A stretch of 64,000 bases of DNA from Ectopseudomonas khazarica (GTDB taxonomy: Bacteria; Pseudomonadota; Gammaproteobacteria; Pseudomonadales; Pseudomonadaceae). Shown piece by piece: positions 27,651 through 37,097 of the stretch. Both the position numbers and the translations under genes were made by a program. The notes beneath the pieces were generated by a model. It saw only the letters and a list, made by a program, of their open reading frames with translations. It searched no databases and was not told where the DNA came from. Position 1 is the first letter of the stretch. Each line of letters begins with the position of its first letter. The stretch lies in contig NZ_SBHZ01000002.1 of NCBI RefSeq assembly GCF_004521985.1, forward strand, positions 124,001-188,000. Direction: 5' to 3'.

Positions 27651-29006
27651 ATGACCACTGAATCGCCCTCTTCGTCCGACCTGATCTACGCCCTGGACGA
27701 CCGCCCCGCGCCCCTGCCGGCCTTCTTCGCCGCGCTGCAGCATGTCCTGGCCTGCTTCGTCGGCATCGTCACGCCGACGCTGATCATCGGCGGCGTGCTC
27801 GGCCTGCACGAACAACTGCCCTACCTGATCAGCATGGGCCTGATGGTGTCCGGTGTCGGCACCCTGATCCAGGCCCGCCGCCCCTTCGGCATCGGCGCCG
27901 GGATGATCTGCGTGCAGGGCACCAGCTTCGCCTTTCTCAGCGCCGTGCTGGCCGCCGGCCTGATGGTCAAGGCGCGTGGCGGCAGCCCGGACGAGATTCT
28001 CGCGATGATCTTCGGCGTGTGTTTCTTCGGCGCCTTCATCGAGATGGTGCTGAGCCGCTTCATCGGCCGCCTGCAGCGCATCGTCACGCCACTGGTCACC
28101 GGCATCGTCATCACCATCATCGGCATCAGCCTGATCAAGGTCGGCATCACCGACGTCGGCGGCGGCGTGAAGGCGGAGAACTTTGGCGCACCGATCAACC
28201 TGGCCCTCGGCGCCCTGGTGCTGCTGACCATCATTGTCCTCAACCGCCTGAGCAATCCCTGGCTGCGCCTGTCGGCGATCATCATCGGCCTGCTGATCGG
28301 TTCGCTGGCTGCCTGGTTCACCGGCGTGCTGGTGCCCAAGGCGCTGCCGGCACTGCCCCTGGTCAGCCTGCCGCTGCCCTTCCGCTACGGCTTCGACTTC
28401 GACTGGATGGCCTTCATTCCGGTCGCGCTGATCTACCTGATCACGGCCATCGAGACCACCGGCGACCTGACCGCCAACTGCATGATCTCGCGCCAGCCGA
28501 TCAAGGGCCCGCAGTACCTGCAACGCATCAAGGGCGGCGTGTTCGGCGATGGCGTCAGCTCGCTGATCGCCGCCGTGTTCAACACCTTTCCCAACACCAC
28601 CTTCAGCCAGAACAACGGGGTCATCCAGCTCACCGGCGTCGCCAGCCGGCACGTCGGCTACTACATCGGCGCGCTGCTCATCGTGCTGGGTCTGTTCCCC
28701 GTGCTTGGCGCGATCCTCCAGCAGATTCCCAAGCCGGTGCTGGGTGGCGCCACGCTGGTGATGTTCGGCACCGTCGCCGCAGCCGGTGTCCGCATCCTCG
28801 CGCAAGCCCCGCTGGACCGCCGCAGCCTGCTGATCATGGCCACCAGCTTCGGCATCGGCCTCGGCGTGTCGAGCCAGCCGGACCTGCTGAGCCAGATGCC
28901 CAGGCTGGTGCAGAACGTGTTCGGCTCGGCGATCACCAGCGGTGGCCTGACGGCGATCCTGATGAACCTGCTGCTGCCACTGGAAGCGCCTCAGACACAG
29001 GACTGA
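27651..29006 (+). CDS. NCS2 family purine/uric acid permease
   Basis: This 451-residue inner-membrane proton symporter of the nucleobase-cation symporter 2 family has about 14 membrane segments. The family signature is present as FSQNNGVIQLTGVASRHVGY (residues about 320-340). The QNNGVIxLTGVASR form is that of xanthine/urate carriers rather than uracil carriers (UraA). FCFEA-type substrate residues cannot be assigned with certainty. It lies directly behind the Tsx-like channel gene and should share its sigma54 promoter. Likely substrates are xanthine, urate or other oxidised purines. Confidence 0.88.
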   Translation: MTTESPSSSDLIYALDDRPAPLPAFFAALQHVLACFVGIVTPTLIIGGVLGLHEQLPYLISMGLMVSGVGTLIQARRPFGIGAGMICVQGTSFAFLSAVLAAGLMVKARGGSPDEILAMIFGVCFFGAFIEMVLSRFIGRLQRIVTPLVTGIVITIIGISLIKVGITDVGGGVKAENFGAPINLALGALVLLTIIVLNRLSNPWLRLSAIIIGLLIGSLAAWFTGVLVPKALPALPLVSLPLPFRYGFDFDWMAFIPVALIYLITAIETTGDLTANCMISRQPIKGPQYLQRIKGGVFGDGVSSLIAAVFNTFPNTTFSQNNGVIQLTGVASRHVGYYIGALLIVLGLFPVLGAILQQIPKPVLGGATLVMFGTVAAAGVRILAQAPLDRRSLLIMATSFGIGLGVSSQPDLLSQMPRLVQNVFGSAITSGGLTAILMNLLLPLEAPQTQD

Positions 29007-29024
29007 CGCACGCAGGCGCAACAG

Positions 29025-29060
29025 CGGCGACGGCAGCCGAACGCCAAGCAGCCGTCGCCG
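29025..29060 (+). terminator. Hairpin after NCS2 permease
   Basis: A perfect 10-bp stem, CGGCGACGGC / GCCGTCGCCG, with a 16-base loop is followed by GTTTG. It is a weak terminator-like element 18 bases after the permease stop. Confidence 0.5.
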
Positions 29061-29068
29061 GTTTGATG

Positions 29069-29085
29069 ACGGCAGGATTCTTGCT
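29069..29085 (+). promoter_or_regulatory. Possible sigma54 promoter of the chemoreceptor gene
   Basis: ACGGCAGGATTCTTGCT has GG and GC ten bases apart and a good TTGCT -12 box, but lacks the usual T before GG. It is weaker than the three other sites in this locus. The predicted start is near 29096, 76 bases before the gene. Confidence 0.35.
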
Positions 29086-29171
29086 GGCAATTCGCCAGAT
29101 GGCAGCGCACGAACTGCTCTATCTCGGGCAGTTCCGTGCCGATGTCGCCACGTCTTCCACCGCAAGGGGTC

Positions 29172-31172
29172 ATGATGTTCTTCTTCAAACCGGTTCTGGC
29201 GTTGATGAACCGCGCCCGCTACGCCCACAAATTCCTGCTGATCTTTACCCTGTTCATGCTGCCCTACTGCTGGCTTTCGCTGAGCAAGCTGCTGGACGTC
29301 AACGCGAACCTCGAACAGTCGCGCCACGAGCTGCAGGGCCTGCTCACCCTGGAGCGCTACCTGCCGGTCTATCGCCAGGCCCTGGGCCAGGCCGGCCTGC
29401 ACGTGATCGGCTATGCCCGTAACAAGGACGACGCCAGGCAGGAAATCGAGCGCCGCAGCCAGGACCTGATCAGCGCCATCAGCACGCTCAACGCCTGGCT
29501 GGACGGTGGCCAGTTCAGCGCCATGCAGCTCGCCGAGAGCGACCCCGGCTACAGCCTGGACAAGAAGCTCTCGGTACAGGGCCTGAGCTCGCAGATGATC
29601 GAGCATGTCAGCCCGGTACACGCGCTGAGTGCCAACATGCGTGAGATTGCCGCGCTGTCGAAGCTGAGCCAGGACAGCGATCCACGCATCTACCGCAACG
29701 TCGACCTGCTGCTCAACCAGTTGCTGCCGCTGTACGAAGTGCTCAACCAGACCCGCACCTTCGCCGGCTACATGACCGCGTACGGGTTTCTCGAATCGTC
29801 GTCGCGCGCGGCCATCAGCAATCAGTTCGGCACCCTGCAGCGCTACGCCGATGGCGCCGAGGGCAAGGGCAACGCCCGGGCCCGGCAACTGATGAGCGAC
29901 GCCGCGCGCGAGGCAGCCGCGCTGTACAAGCGCGAGATCGTCGACACCTACACGCAGAGCGGCTACTTCGACCAGAACGCCGTCGAGCACTGGCTGCAAC
30001 GCTACGCGGCCTACGCGCCCCATGTCGCCAGCCTGGACCAGGCCGCCGGGCTGCTGCTGGAGGAAACGGCGACGCTGTTGCAGGCACGCGCCGATGCCAA
30101 TCTCCGTGCACTGCTGCTCTGGGCCTTGTGCCTGTCGCTGGCCGTGGCCCTGCTGGTCTACCTGTTCGTCGGCTTCTATCTGTCCGTGCATGGCGCCATT
30201 GCCACACTCAGCAGCGCCACACGGCGCATGGCCGAAGGTGACCTGCGCACCCGCGTCGAGACCGCCGCACGCGACGAGCTGGGCGACCTGGCCCAGGACT
30301 TCAACGACATGCAGGCCCGCATGAGCCAGCTGATCGCGCAGGTCTCGCAGTTCTCCGAGAGCACCCTGGGCAAGGCGCAGAACGTCAGCGACAGCGCCTC
30401 CACCAGCCAGCTCAGCGTCCAGCGCCAGGCAGGCGAGCTGGAGCTCATCGCCACTTCGATGAGCCAGTTGGTGAGCAACGTCCAGGAGGTCAGCCAGAAC
30501 TCTCACGTCACGGCCGAGAAAGCCAACAGTGCCGGCGACAAGTGCCGCGAGGGCCGCGTGCAGGTGGATCACGCCGTGTCGCGCATCAACCAGCTGTTCA
30601 GCGAAATGGACGACTCCATCGGCGCCATCACCGCCGTGGAGAAGGAAAGCAGCGAGATCGCCAAGGCCGTCGACCTGATCAAGAGCGTCGCCGAGCAGAC
30701 CAACCTGCTGGCCCTCAACGCGGCCATCGAGGCCGCCCGGGCCGGCGAACAGGGGCGCGGTTTCGCGGTGGTCGCCGACGAGGTGCGCAGCCTGGCCATC
30801 CGCTCGCGCGAGCTGACCGGCGAGATCGACCAGACCATCGAACGCCTGCGCCAGCAGGTCGGCAGCGCGGTGAAGATCATTCGTGGCAGCCACCAGAGCG
30901 CGGCGCAGAGTGTCGAACAGGTGACCCTGACGGCGAGCATCTTCGAGGCCATCACCGACAGCATGGGACAGATCATCGACCACAACGTGCAGATCGCCTC
31001 GGCTGCCGAGCAGCAGGCCGCCGTGGTCCAGGGCGTGGAACAGAACACCCTGGAGATCAAATACCTCAGCGAGAGCAACGCGCAGGAAGCGCAGAGCACC
31101 GTACAGGTCAGCGGCGAGCTGACCGGCATGACCCGTGACCTGCACGGGCTGATCGCCAACTTCAGGGTATGA
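29172..31172 (+). CDS. Methyl-accepting chemotaxis protein
   Basis: This ~666-residue inner-membrane chemoreceptor has a first membrane segment at residues about 17-37 ([19 protein letters not shown]). A large, all-helical periplasmic sensor domain of ~270 residues follows, then a second segment ([20 protein letters not shown], about 310-330), a HAMP domain, and a full signalling domain with the tip [20 protein letters not shown]. It ends LIANFRV without a CheR pentapeptide. The helical sensor is too long for a four-helix bundle and resembles bimodular helical types. Position behind the purine permease suggests a purine-related ligand, an inference only. ATG 29172 or 29175 may be used. Confidence 0.92.
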   Translation: MMFFFKPVLALMNRARYAHKFLLIFTLFMLPYCWLSLSKLLDVNANLEQSRHELQGLLTLERYLPVYRQALGQAGLHVIGYARNKDDARQEIERRSQDLISAISTLNAWLDGGQFSAMQLAESDPGYSLDKKLSVQGLSSQMIEHVSPVHALSANMREIAALSKLSQDSDPRIYRNVDLLLNQLLPLYEVLNQTRTFAGYMTAYGFLESSSRAAISNQFGTLQRYADGAEGKGNARARQLMSDAAREAAALYKREIVDTYTQSGYFDQNAVEHWLQRYAAYAPHVASLDQAAGLLLEETATLLQARADANLRALLLWALCLSLAVALLVYLFVGFYLSVHGAIATLSSATRRMAEGDLRTRVETAARDELGDLAQDFNDMQARMSQLIAQVSQFSESTLGKAQNVSDSASTSQLSVQRQAGELELIATSMSQLVSNVQEVSQNSHVTAEKANSAGDKCREGRVQVDHAVSRINQLFSEMDDSIGAITAVEKESSEIAKAVDLIKSVAEQTNLLALNAAIEAARAGEQGRGFAVVADEVRSLAIRSRELTGEIDQTIERLRQQVGSAVKIIRGSHQSAAQSVEQVTLTASIFEAITDSMGQIIDHNVQIASAAEQQAAVVQGVEQNTLEIKYLSESNAQEAQSTVQVSGELTGMTRDLHGLIANFRV

Positions 31173-31346
31173 GCGCTCGTCGACGCCACGCGCCGCGCCA
31201 TTCTGGTGCGCGGCGCACCCTCTCCGTGCAGCGCATGGCGGACCGGGGCGCTGCAGGCAACTTTTCTGGCCATGGAGCTTGTCACCCAGCCAGCGCTGGG
31301 GTATCAGTGCAATCGCTCCGCTCCCTGATTCAGTTCGGAATTGCCC

Positions 31347-32006
31347 ATGACCTTCGAAGTCCCCGCCCATAGCAGTAACGGCAAACCCGCCGGGCGCATC
31401 CGCCAGAAGAACGAAGAAGCCATCATCAAAGCCGCCGAGGAAGAGTTCGCCCGCCATGGCTTCAAGGGCACCAGCATGAACACCATCGCGCAGAACGTCG
31501 GCCTGCCCAAGGCCAACCTGCACTACTACTTCAGCAACAAGCTGGGCCTGTACCTGGCGGTGCTGAGCAACATCCTCGAACTGTGGGACAGCACCTTCAA
31601 CCACCTGACCGTGGACGACGACCCGGCCGAGGCCCTGGATCGCTACATCCGCGCCAAGATGGAGTTCTCCCGCCGCCACCCGAAGGCCTCGCGCATCTTC
31701 GCCATGGAAGTCATCAGCGGCGGCGACTGCCTGTCGCAGTACTTCAACCAGAACTACCTGGAGTGGTTCCGGGGTCGTGCCGCCGTGTTCGAAGCCTGGA
31801 TCGCCGCCGGCAAGATGGACCCGGTCGAGCCGATCAACCTGATTTTCCTGCTCTGGAGCAGCACCCAGCACTATGCCGACTTCGCCTCGCAGATCTGCCG
31901 GGTGAAGCAGTGTTCGCGCCTGACCAAGCAGGACTTCGAGGAAGCCTCGGACCAGCTGGTGCAGATCATCCTCAAGGGCTGCGGCCTGCAAGCCACGCCA
32001 CGGTAA
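31347..32006 (+). CDS. rutR: RutR-like TetR family regulator
   Basis: This 219-residue TetR repressor has the helix-turn-helix at residues about 22-66 (KGTSMNTIAQNVGLPKANLHYYFSNK). The C-terminal domain is strikingly like E. coli RutR: FSRRHPKASRIFAMEV and LLWSSTQHYADFASQI are nearly the same as in RutR, which senses uracil or thymine and controls pyrimidine and purine genes. Here it lies beside purine uptake genes, and a RutR-like box occurs at 26732. ATG 31347 is chosen over an upstream TTG. The effector may be a purine or pyrimidine; not determinable from sequence. Confidence 0.85.
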   Translation: MTFEVPAHSSNGKPAGRIRQKNEEAIIKAAEEEFARHGFKGTSMNTIAQNVGLPKANLHYYFSNKLGLYLAVLSNILELWDSTFNHLTVDDDPAEALDRYIRAKMEFSRRHPKASRIFAMEVISGGDCLSQYFNQNYLEWFRGRAAVFEAWIAAGKMDPVEPINLIFLLWSSTQHYADFASQICRVKQCSRLTKQDFEEASDQLVQIILKGCGLQATPR

Positions 32007-32066
32007 CCTCGTCGTCACAAACCCGCTCTAGTCTGCCGGCCACCAACTGACGAAGAGTGGCCAAAC

Positions 32067-33950
32067 ATGCACGACAACGAATCGACCGACCTGCAGCGCC
32101 TGGCGATCAGCCGCCGTCGCTTCATCGGCACCGGCGCCCTGGCCGGCGCCGCACTGTTTCTCGCCGGCAGCCCGCTGGGCCGCAGCGCCCTGGCTGCCGG
32201 GATCGCCGAAGCCAACTCGACGTTCGGCTTCGCCAACCTGGCCGCCACCCGTGCCGACACCATCACCCTGCCGGCCGGCTACCGCTTCGATCCGCTGATC
32301 AGCTGGGGCCAGCCGCTGCATGACGACTCCGCCGCCTACCGCGGTGACGGCAGCCACAGCGCCGCCGAGCAGCTCGGCCAGTTCGGCGAGAACAACGACG
32401 GCATGAGCTTCTTCCCCTGGCCAGGCGACAGCGACCGCGCGCTGATGGCCATCAACAACGAATACTGCAACTACCAGTACCTGCTGCAGCACGGCAAACC
32501 GCCGCAGTCGCTGGCGGACGTGCGCAAGGCCCAGGCGGCCGTGGGCGTCACCATCATCGAGGTGCGTCGTGACGCCGCCGGCGCCTGGCAGTTCGTCCAG
32601 GGCTCGCCCTACAACCGCCGTATCCACGCCAACCTGCCGATGGAGTTCGCGGGCCCGGCGCGTGGCCACGACCTGCTGAAGACCGCAGCCGACCCGGCGG
32701 GTATCGCCCCGCACGGCACCTTCCAGAACTGCTCCAGCGGCATGACCCCGTGGGGCACCTACCTGACCTGCGAGGAAAACTTCACCGACTGCTTCGGCAG
32801 CAGCGACGCCACGCTGGCCCTGACGCCCGCGCAGAAGCGCTACAGCGTCAAGCTCGAAGGCGCCAGCGACAACCGCTGGCACCTGTACGACGAGCGCTTC
32901 GACATCAGCCGTCATCCCAACGAAGTGAACCGCCACGGCTGGGTCACCGAGATCGATCCGTTCGATCCGCAATCCAGGCCGATCAAGCGCACCGCGCTGG
33001 GCCGCTTCAAGCACGAGAACGCCGCAATCACCACCAGCCGCGACGGCCACGTGGTGGTGTACATGGGCGACGACGAGCGCGGCGAGTTCATCTACAAGTT
33101 CGTCAGCCGTGATCGCTTCAAGGCCGAAGACCCTGCCGCCAACCGCCACCTGCTGGACCACGGCGACCTTTATGTCGCGCGTCTCGGCGGCCAGGAAGGC
33201 GAGCAGCGCGGCAGCGGCCAGTGGCTCAAGCTGGCCTTCGGTCACAACGGCCTGACCCGCGAGAACGGCTTCAGCGACCATGGCGACGTGCTGATCCGCG
33301 CCCGTGCCGCCGGCAGCCAGGTCGGCGCCACGCGCATGGACCGCCCGGAATGGATCGCCGTCAGCCCGAAAGACGGCCAGGTCTACTGCACCCTGACCAA
33401 CAACGTCCAGCGCGGCACGGAAGGCCAGCCGGTGGACGCGGCCAACCCACGCGCCAACAACGTCTACGGGCAGATCCTGCGCTGGCGCGAAGCCGGTGGT
33501 GATGCGGCTGCCGAGCGCTTCGAGTGGGACCTGTTCGTGGTCGCCGGCAATCCGCAGGCACATCCCGGCAGCGCCAATGCAGGCTCGGCCAACGTCAATG
33601 CCGACAACATGTTCAACAGCCCCGATGGCCTGGCCTTCGACAAGGACGGCCGGCTGTGGATCCAGACCGACGGCAACTACAGCGACGCGGGTGACTTCGC
33701 CGGCATGGGCAACAACCAGATGCTCTGCGCCGACCCGCTCAGCGGCGAGATCCGCCGCTTCCTGGTCGGCCCGCGCGGCTGCGAGATCACCGGCGTGGCC
33801 TTCGCCCCGGACCAGCGCGCCCTGTTCGTCGGCGTGCAGCATCCCGGCGAGGATGGCCAGTCGAGCTTCCCGGACCACCGCGACGGCATGCGCCCACGCT
33901 CCACGGTGGTGGTGATCCGCCGCGAGGACGGCGGCGTGATCGGCGCCTGA
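32067..33950 (+). CDS. phoX: PhoX family phosphatase
   Basis: This 627-residue exported enzyme carries a twin-arginine signal (SRRRFIGTGALAGAALFLAG, residues about 15-34), so it is folded in the cytosol before export by Tat. The rest is the PhoX/DUF839 beta-propeller: NNDGMSFFPWPG, MAINNEYCNYQYLL, SSGMTPWGTYLTCEENFTD, and EWIAVSPKDGQVYCTLTNN. PhoX enzymes are calcium/iron alkaline phosphatases induced by phosphate limitation. No Pho box is clear in the short 60-bp upstream gap. It is followed by its own terminator. Family members without proven phosphatase activity exist. Confidence 0.88.
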   Translation: MHDNESTDLQRLAISRRRFIGTGALAGAALFLAGSPLGRSALAAGIAEANSTFGFANLAATRADTITLPAGYRFDPLISWGQPLHDDSAAYRGDGSHSAAEQLGQFGENNDGMSFFPWPGDSDRALMAINNEYCNYQYLLQHGKPPQSLADVRKAQAAVGVTIIEVRRDAAGAWQFVQGSPYNRRIHANLPMEFAGPARGHDLLKTAADPAGIAPHGTFQNCSSGMTPWGTYLTCEENFTDCFGSSDATLALTPAQKRYSVKLEGASDNRWHLYDERFDISRHPNEVNRHGWVTEIDPFDPQSRPIKRTALGRFKHENAAITTSRDGHVVVYMGDDERGEFIYKFVSRDRFKAEDPAANRHLLDHGDLYVARLGGQEGEQRGSGQWLKLAFGHNGLTRENGFSDHGDVLIRARAAGSQVGATRMDRPEWIAVSPKDGQVYCTLTNNVQRGTEGQPVDAANPRANNVYGQILRWREAGGDAAAERFEWDLFVVAGNPQAHPGSANAGSANVNADNMFNSPDGLAFDKDGRLWIQTDGNYSDAGDFAGMGNNQMLCADPLSGEIRRFLVGPRGCEITGVAFAPDQRALFVGVQHPGEDGQSSFPDHRDGMRPRSTVVVIRREDGGVIGA

Positions 33951-33969
33951 CGCCACGTCGCGCAGCATG

Positions 33970-34001
33970 ACGCCCGCCAGGCTTATACTGGCGGGCGTTT
34001 T
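33970..34001 (+). terminator. Rho-independent terminator of phoX
   Basis: ACGCCCGCCAG / CTGGCGGGCGT stem with a GCTTATA loop and T5 tract lies between phoX and the yigZ-like gene. Confidence 0.9.
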
Positions 34002-34021
34002 TCATTGTCCGGCCAACCGAT

Positions 34022-34606
34022 ATGCCCAGTACCCTGCTCGGCCCCAGCGAATACCGCGAGGAGATCCGCAAGAGCCGCTTTCTCGCGCTCGCGGCGCCGG
34101 TCGCCAGCGCCGCCGAGGCCCAGGCCTTCATCGACCGCCACAGTGACCTGGCCGCCTCGCACAACTGCTGGGCGTGGAAGGTCGGCAACCAGTACCGCTT
34201 CAACGATGACGGCGAACCCGGCGGCACCGCTGGCCGGCCAATCCTCGCCGCAATCGAAGGACAGGACTGCGACCAGGTGGCCGTGCTGGTGATTCGCTGG
34301 TACGGCGGTATCCAGCTCGGCACCGGTGGCCTCGCACGGGCCTATGGCGGCAGCGCAGCCAGATGCCTGCAGCTGGGCGAGCGCGAGGAACTGGTGACGC
34401 GCCTGGCGCTCAGCTGTCACCTGCAGTTCGCCGAGCTGCCGCTGTTCAAGGCACGCCTGGGCGAGTTCGACGCCCTGCTCGCCAGCGAAGAGTACGATGC
34501 CAGTGGTGCGCGCCTGCAACTGGCCGTGCCGGCCGAACGCCAGGACGCCCTGGCCCGCCTGCTGGCCGACATCAGCCGTGGCCGCGAGCAGTTGCACAAG
34601 CCATGA
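34022..34606 (+). CDS. yigZ: YigZ/IMPACT family protein
   Basis: This 194-residue cytosolic protein has an N-terminal IMPACT domain (KSRFLALAAPVASAAEAQAF; HNCWAWKVG; FNDDGEPGGTAGRPIL; VLVIRWYGGIQLGTGGLARAYG). A C-terminal DUF1949 ferredoxin-like domain (residues about 135-190) follows. The eukaryotic homologue modulates GCN2; the bacterial role is unknown, with a possible link to translation. It overlaps the next gene by four bases (ATGA), so the two are cotranslated. Confidence 0.9.
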   Translation: MPSTLLGPSEYREEIRKSRFLALAAPVASAAEAQAFIDRHSDLAASHNCWAWKVGNQYRFNDDGEPGGTAGRPILAAIEGQDCDQVAVLVIRWYGGIQLGTGGLARAYGGSAARCLQLGEREELVTRLALSCHLQFAELPLFKARLGEFDALLASEEYDASGARLQLAVPAERQDALARLLADISRGREQLHKP

Positions 34607-35163
34607 AGCGCCTGCGTCCGCTCCTGCTGCTGGGCATGAGCCTGAACGCACAGGCGCAGGTGGAAGAACAGCTGCAGTACCAGTACTACGACGTGACCGT
34701 CGTCGCCGGCGAGTCCTTGCGCCAGGCACTCAGCCAGGCCTCGACGATTCGCCAGAACGGGCAGGTCTACCACGCCTACACACGCTGGGACGTGACGTGG
34801 AACTACTGGTGGCAGGAGGCGCGCGACGGACGCTGCCGCCTGACCCTGAGCCGCACCCGGCTGAGCGCACAGGTGACCCTGCCGCGCCTCGGCGGTGGCG
34901 ACGCCCGGCAACGCCAGCGCTTCGCGCAGTACCTGCAGGCGCTGCGCGAACATGAGCTGGGGCACTACCGCATCGGTCAGGCGGCCGCCGCCGACATCGA
35001 TGCCGCGTTGCTGGCCACGGCTGAGTCCCCCAGCTGCAGCGAGCTGCAACGGCACGCCAACCAGCGCGCCAGTGCCGTGCTGCAACGGCATGTCGAACGA
35101 GAACGAGACTACGACCGCGACACCGGCCATGGTCGCAGCCAGGGTGCCTGGCTGGCGGAGTAA
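34603..35163 (+). CDS. DUF922 family putative zinc metallopeptidase, exported
   Basis: This 186-residue protein has a short signal peptide (MKRLRPLLLLGMSLNAQAQ). The DUF922 core follows: YYDVTVVAGESLRQALSQAS, TRWDVTWNYWW, LTLSRTRLSAQVTLPRL. A HELGHYRIG segment (about residue 122) gives the HExxH zinc-binding motif. Two later His residues could supply the third ligand. The substrate is unknown; it is probably periplasmic. Translational coupling to yigZ (ATGA) is notable because YigZ is cytosolic and this protein is exported. Confidence 0.8.
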   Translation: MKRLRPLLLLGMSLNAQAQVEEQLQYQYYDVTVVAGESLRQALSQASTIRQNGQVYHAYTRWDVTWNYWWQEARDGRCRLTLSRTRLSAQVTLPRLGGGDARQRQRFAQYLQALREHELGHYRIGQAAAADIDAALLATAESPSCSELQRHANQRASAVLQRHVERERDYDRDTGHGRSQGAWLAE

Positions 35164-35208
35164 CTGCGCTATGCTGAGCCGTCCCTCTCATCCCTCATGG
35201 AGCCTGAT

Positions 35209-35895
<687 letters not shown>

Positions 35896-35922
35896 CGCCT
35901 CCCCTTCGCGCGTGCAGCATCA

Positions 35923-35954
35923 GGGGCGGGCAACGCCTGCCCGCCCCGGTCTTT
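35923..35954 (+). terminator. Rho-independent terminator
   Basis: A perfect 9-bp stem, GGGGCGGGC / GCCCGCCCC, with loop AACGCCT is followed by GGTCTTTT. Confidence 0.85.
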
Positions 35955-36077
35955 TAGCCGAACGAAGCACTTTCGCGCCCGAGCGCACAACCCGGGGCGC
36001 GTGATCGTTGTACCTTACCGGCCTTGAACACACTCGCAGGATGCGAGCCTCCCCAACCACGACCTGGGTCTAGGTAA

Positions 36078-36638
36078 ATGGACAACCTGTATCAGCCCCC
36101 GAAAGCCGAACTGCTGGACGAACAATCCCCTTCCCGTAGCGCCTTCTTCGTCACCTCCAGGGACAAGCTCCATCTGCTGTATTTCGCCACCTTCGGCCTG
36201 TACGCCATCTACTGGTTCTACAAGCAGTGGGACAGCCAACGCGCCGCGATGCTGCCCAGGAAGATCGCGCCGGCGGCACGCTCGATCTTCCAGATATTTT
36301 TCACCCACTCGCTGTGCCGTCTGATCAGTGAACACAAGCAGCGCCAGGGCCTGGCGTCGTGGGATTACTCGGGCACCGCCTGGCTCTACGTTGCCCTGGC
36401 CGTGGCCAACAATGGCTTGTTCCGCGTGGAGATGCAGAACGGTGTTCTCGACCTGCTGCTGTTGATCGGCTGCGTGGCGGTCCCCGCCCTTCCCCTGGCG
36501 CAGATCCAGCAGCACGCCAACCAGGCCAGCGGCGATGACACCGGCAAGAGCAACGCCCGAATCAGCGGCTACAACCTGCTGTTCATCATCCCCGGGGCTC
36601 TGCTCTGGATGCTCATACTGGTTGGCGTTTTTCTCTGA
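36078..36638 (+). CDS. Multi-pass membrane protein (DUF4234-like)
   Basis: This 186-residue protein begins MDNLYQPPKAELLDE, a soluble N-terminal peptide shared by many small pseudomonad membrane proteins. It then shows KLHLLYFATFGLYAIYWFYKQW, the DUF4234-like first membrane helix and basic turn. Further hydrophobic helices lie near residues 105-120, 125-145 and 165-186. There are no catalytic motifs and the function is unknown. It stands alone between the SDR gene and the ABC importer operon. The start is supported by the conserved N-terminal motif; GGTCTAGGT upstream is a weak ribosome site. Confidence 0.7.
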   Translation: MDNLYQPPKAELLDEQSPSRSAFFVTSRDKLHLLYFATFGLYAIYWFYKQWDSQRAAMLPRKIAPAARSIFQIFFTHSLCRLISEHKQRQGLASWDYSGTAWLYVALAVANNGLFRVEMQNGVLDLLLLIGCVAVPALPLAQIQQHANQASGDDTGKSNARISGYNLLFIIPGALLWMLILVGVFL

Positions 36639-36691
36639 ACTCGAACCGTTGCAGGTCGGGCAGCGTCACGCTCGCACCGAGCCCGCCGCCT

Positions 36692-36722
36692 GGGTGGACA
36701 GGCTTCGCGCTATCCACCCTAC
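36692..36722. repeat. Single-hairpin repeat (family B)
   Basis: GGGTGGACAGGCTTCGCGCTATCCACCC is followed by TAC. It shares the GGGTGGA...TCCACCCTAC ends of the copies at 24012 and 46298. Confidence 0.7.
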
Positions 36723-37053
36723 GCCCTGATCTCGCTGACCAGCAGTTTGCAAGCGGCGCAGCCGAAGAACGCGGCAAACACCCCCTCGAACAGGGCCCTG
36801 GCCTTCATGTACAGGCGCCAGTCTCCTGAGCGAGGGTAGATGCCGGACATGCACCCAGATTGCCAGCAGGGTCGCAGTCGCGGCCAAGGCCTGTCCCACG
36901 GATTCGTGACAAGCATCGTGGCGCCTGCCGAGGTACGCGCAAATACGGTGCGCGGGATGCCCGCGGTGGATCGACGCGCACCAATGCCGGGCATGGACAT
37001 TCGCCACTCCAGGCGGCAAGCCCCCTGCCAGGATTTTCTGACTCTCTGGCCAA
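36719..37053 (-). pseudogene. Possible remnant of a small membrane protein gene
   Basis: The minus strand reads SGDWRLYMKARALFEGVFAA then a hydrophobic end (FFGCAACKLLVSEIRA) in one frame. An adjoining hydrophobic stretch (ALAATATLLAIWVH) lies in another frame just upstream. Together they look like a membrane protein C-terminus split by a frameshift. There is no credible start or ribosome site. This could equally be chance in GC-rich DNA. Confidence 0.25.
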
Positions 37054-37062
37054 GTTTTTGCT
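37046..37062 (+). promoter_or_regulatory. Sigma54 promoter of the ABC purine importer operon
   Basis: CTGGCCAAGTTTTTGCT fits the sigma54 consensus TTGGCACG-N4-TTGCT closely. GG (37048-37049) and GC (37060-37061) are ten bases apart. The predicted start is near 37073, 25 bases before the ATG. A GCACCA half-site of the NtrC type lies at 36978-36983 without a good partner. Confidence 0.75.
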
Positions 37063-37097
37063 TTAGCCCCGCTCAGTTACTTCCATGAGCGCTTTCC

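Larger units (their letters stand above)
36639..37097. other. 459-bp intergenic region before the ABC importer
   Basis: The region contains one family B hairpin at 36692-36722, a possible broken minus-strand gene (36719-37053) and a strong sigma54 promoter at 37046-37062. Nothing else coding is supported on the plus strand. Confidence 0.5.

Noticed and set aside
31341..31346. TTG start for the RutR-like regulator
   Set aside because: It adds only two codons and lacks a better ribosome site than the ATG at 31347.
27573..32018. A 1481-codon open frame on the minus strand opposite the NCS2 permease, chemoreceptor and regulator genes
   Set aside because: It spans four well-supported plus-strand genes and reads as low-complexity His/Gln/Val/Asp-rich sequence with no domain. 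It is the usual antisense frame of GC-rich codons.
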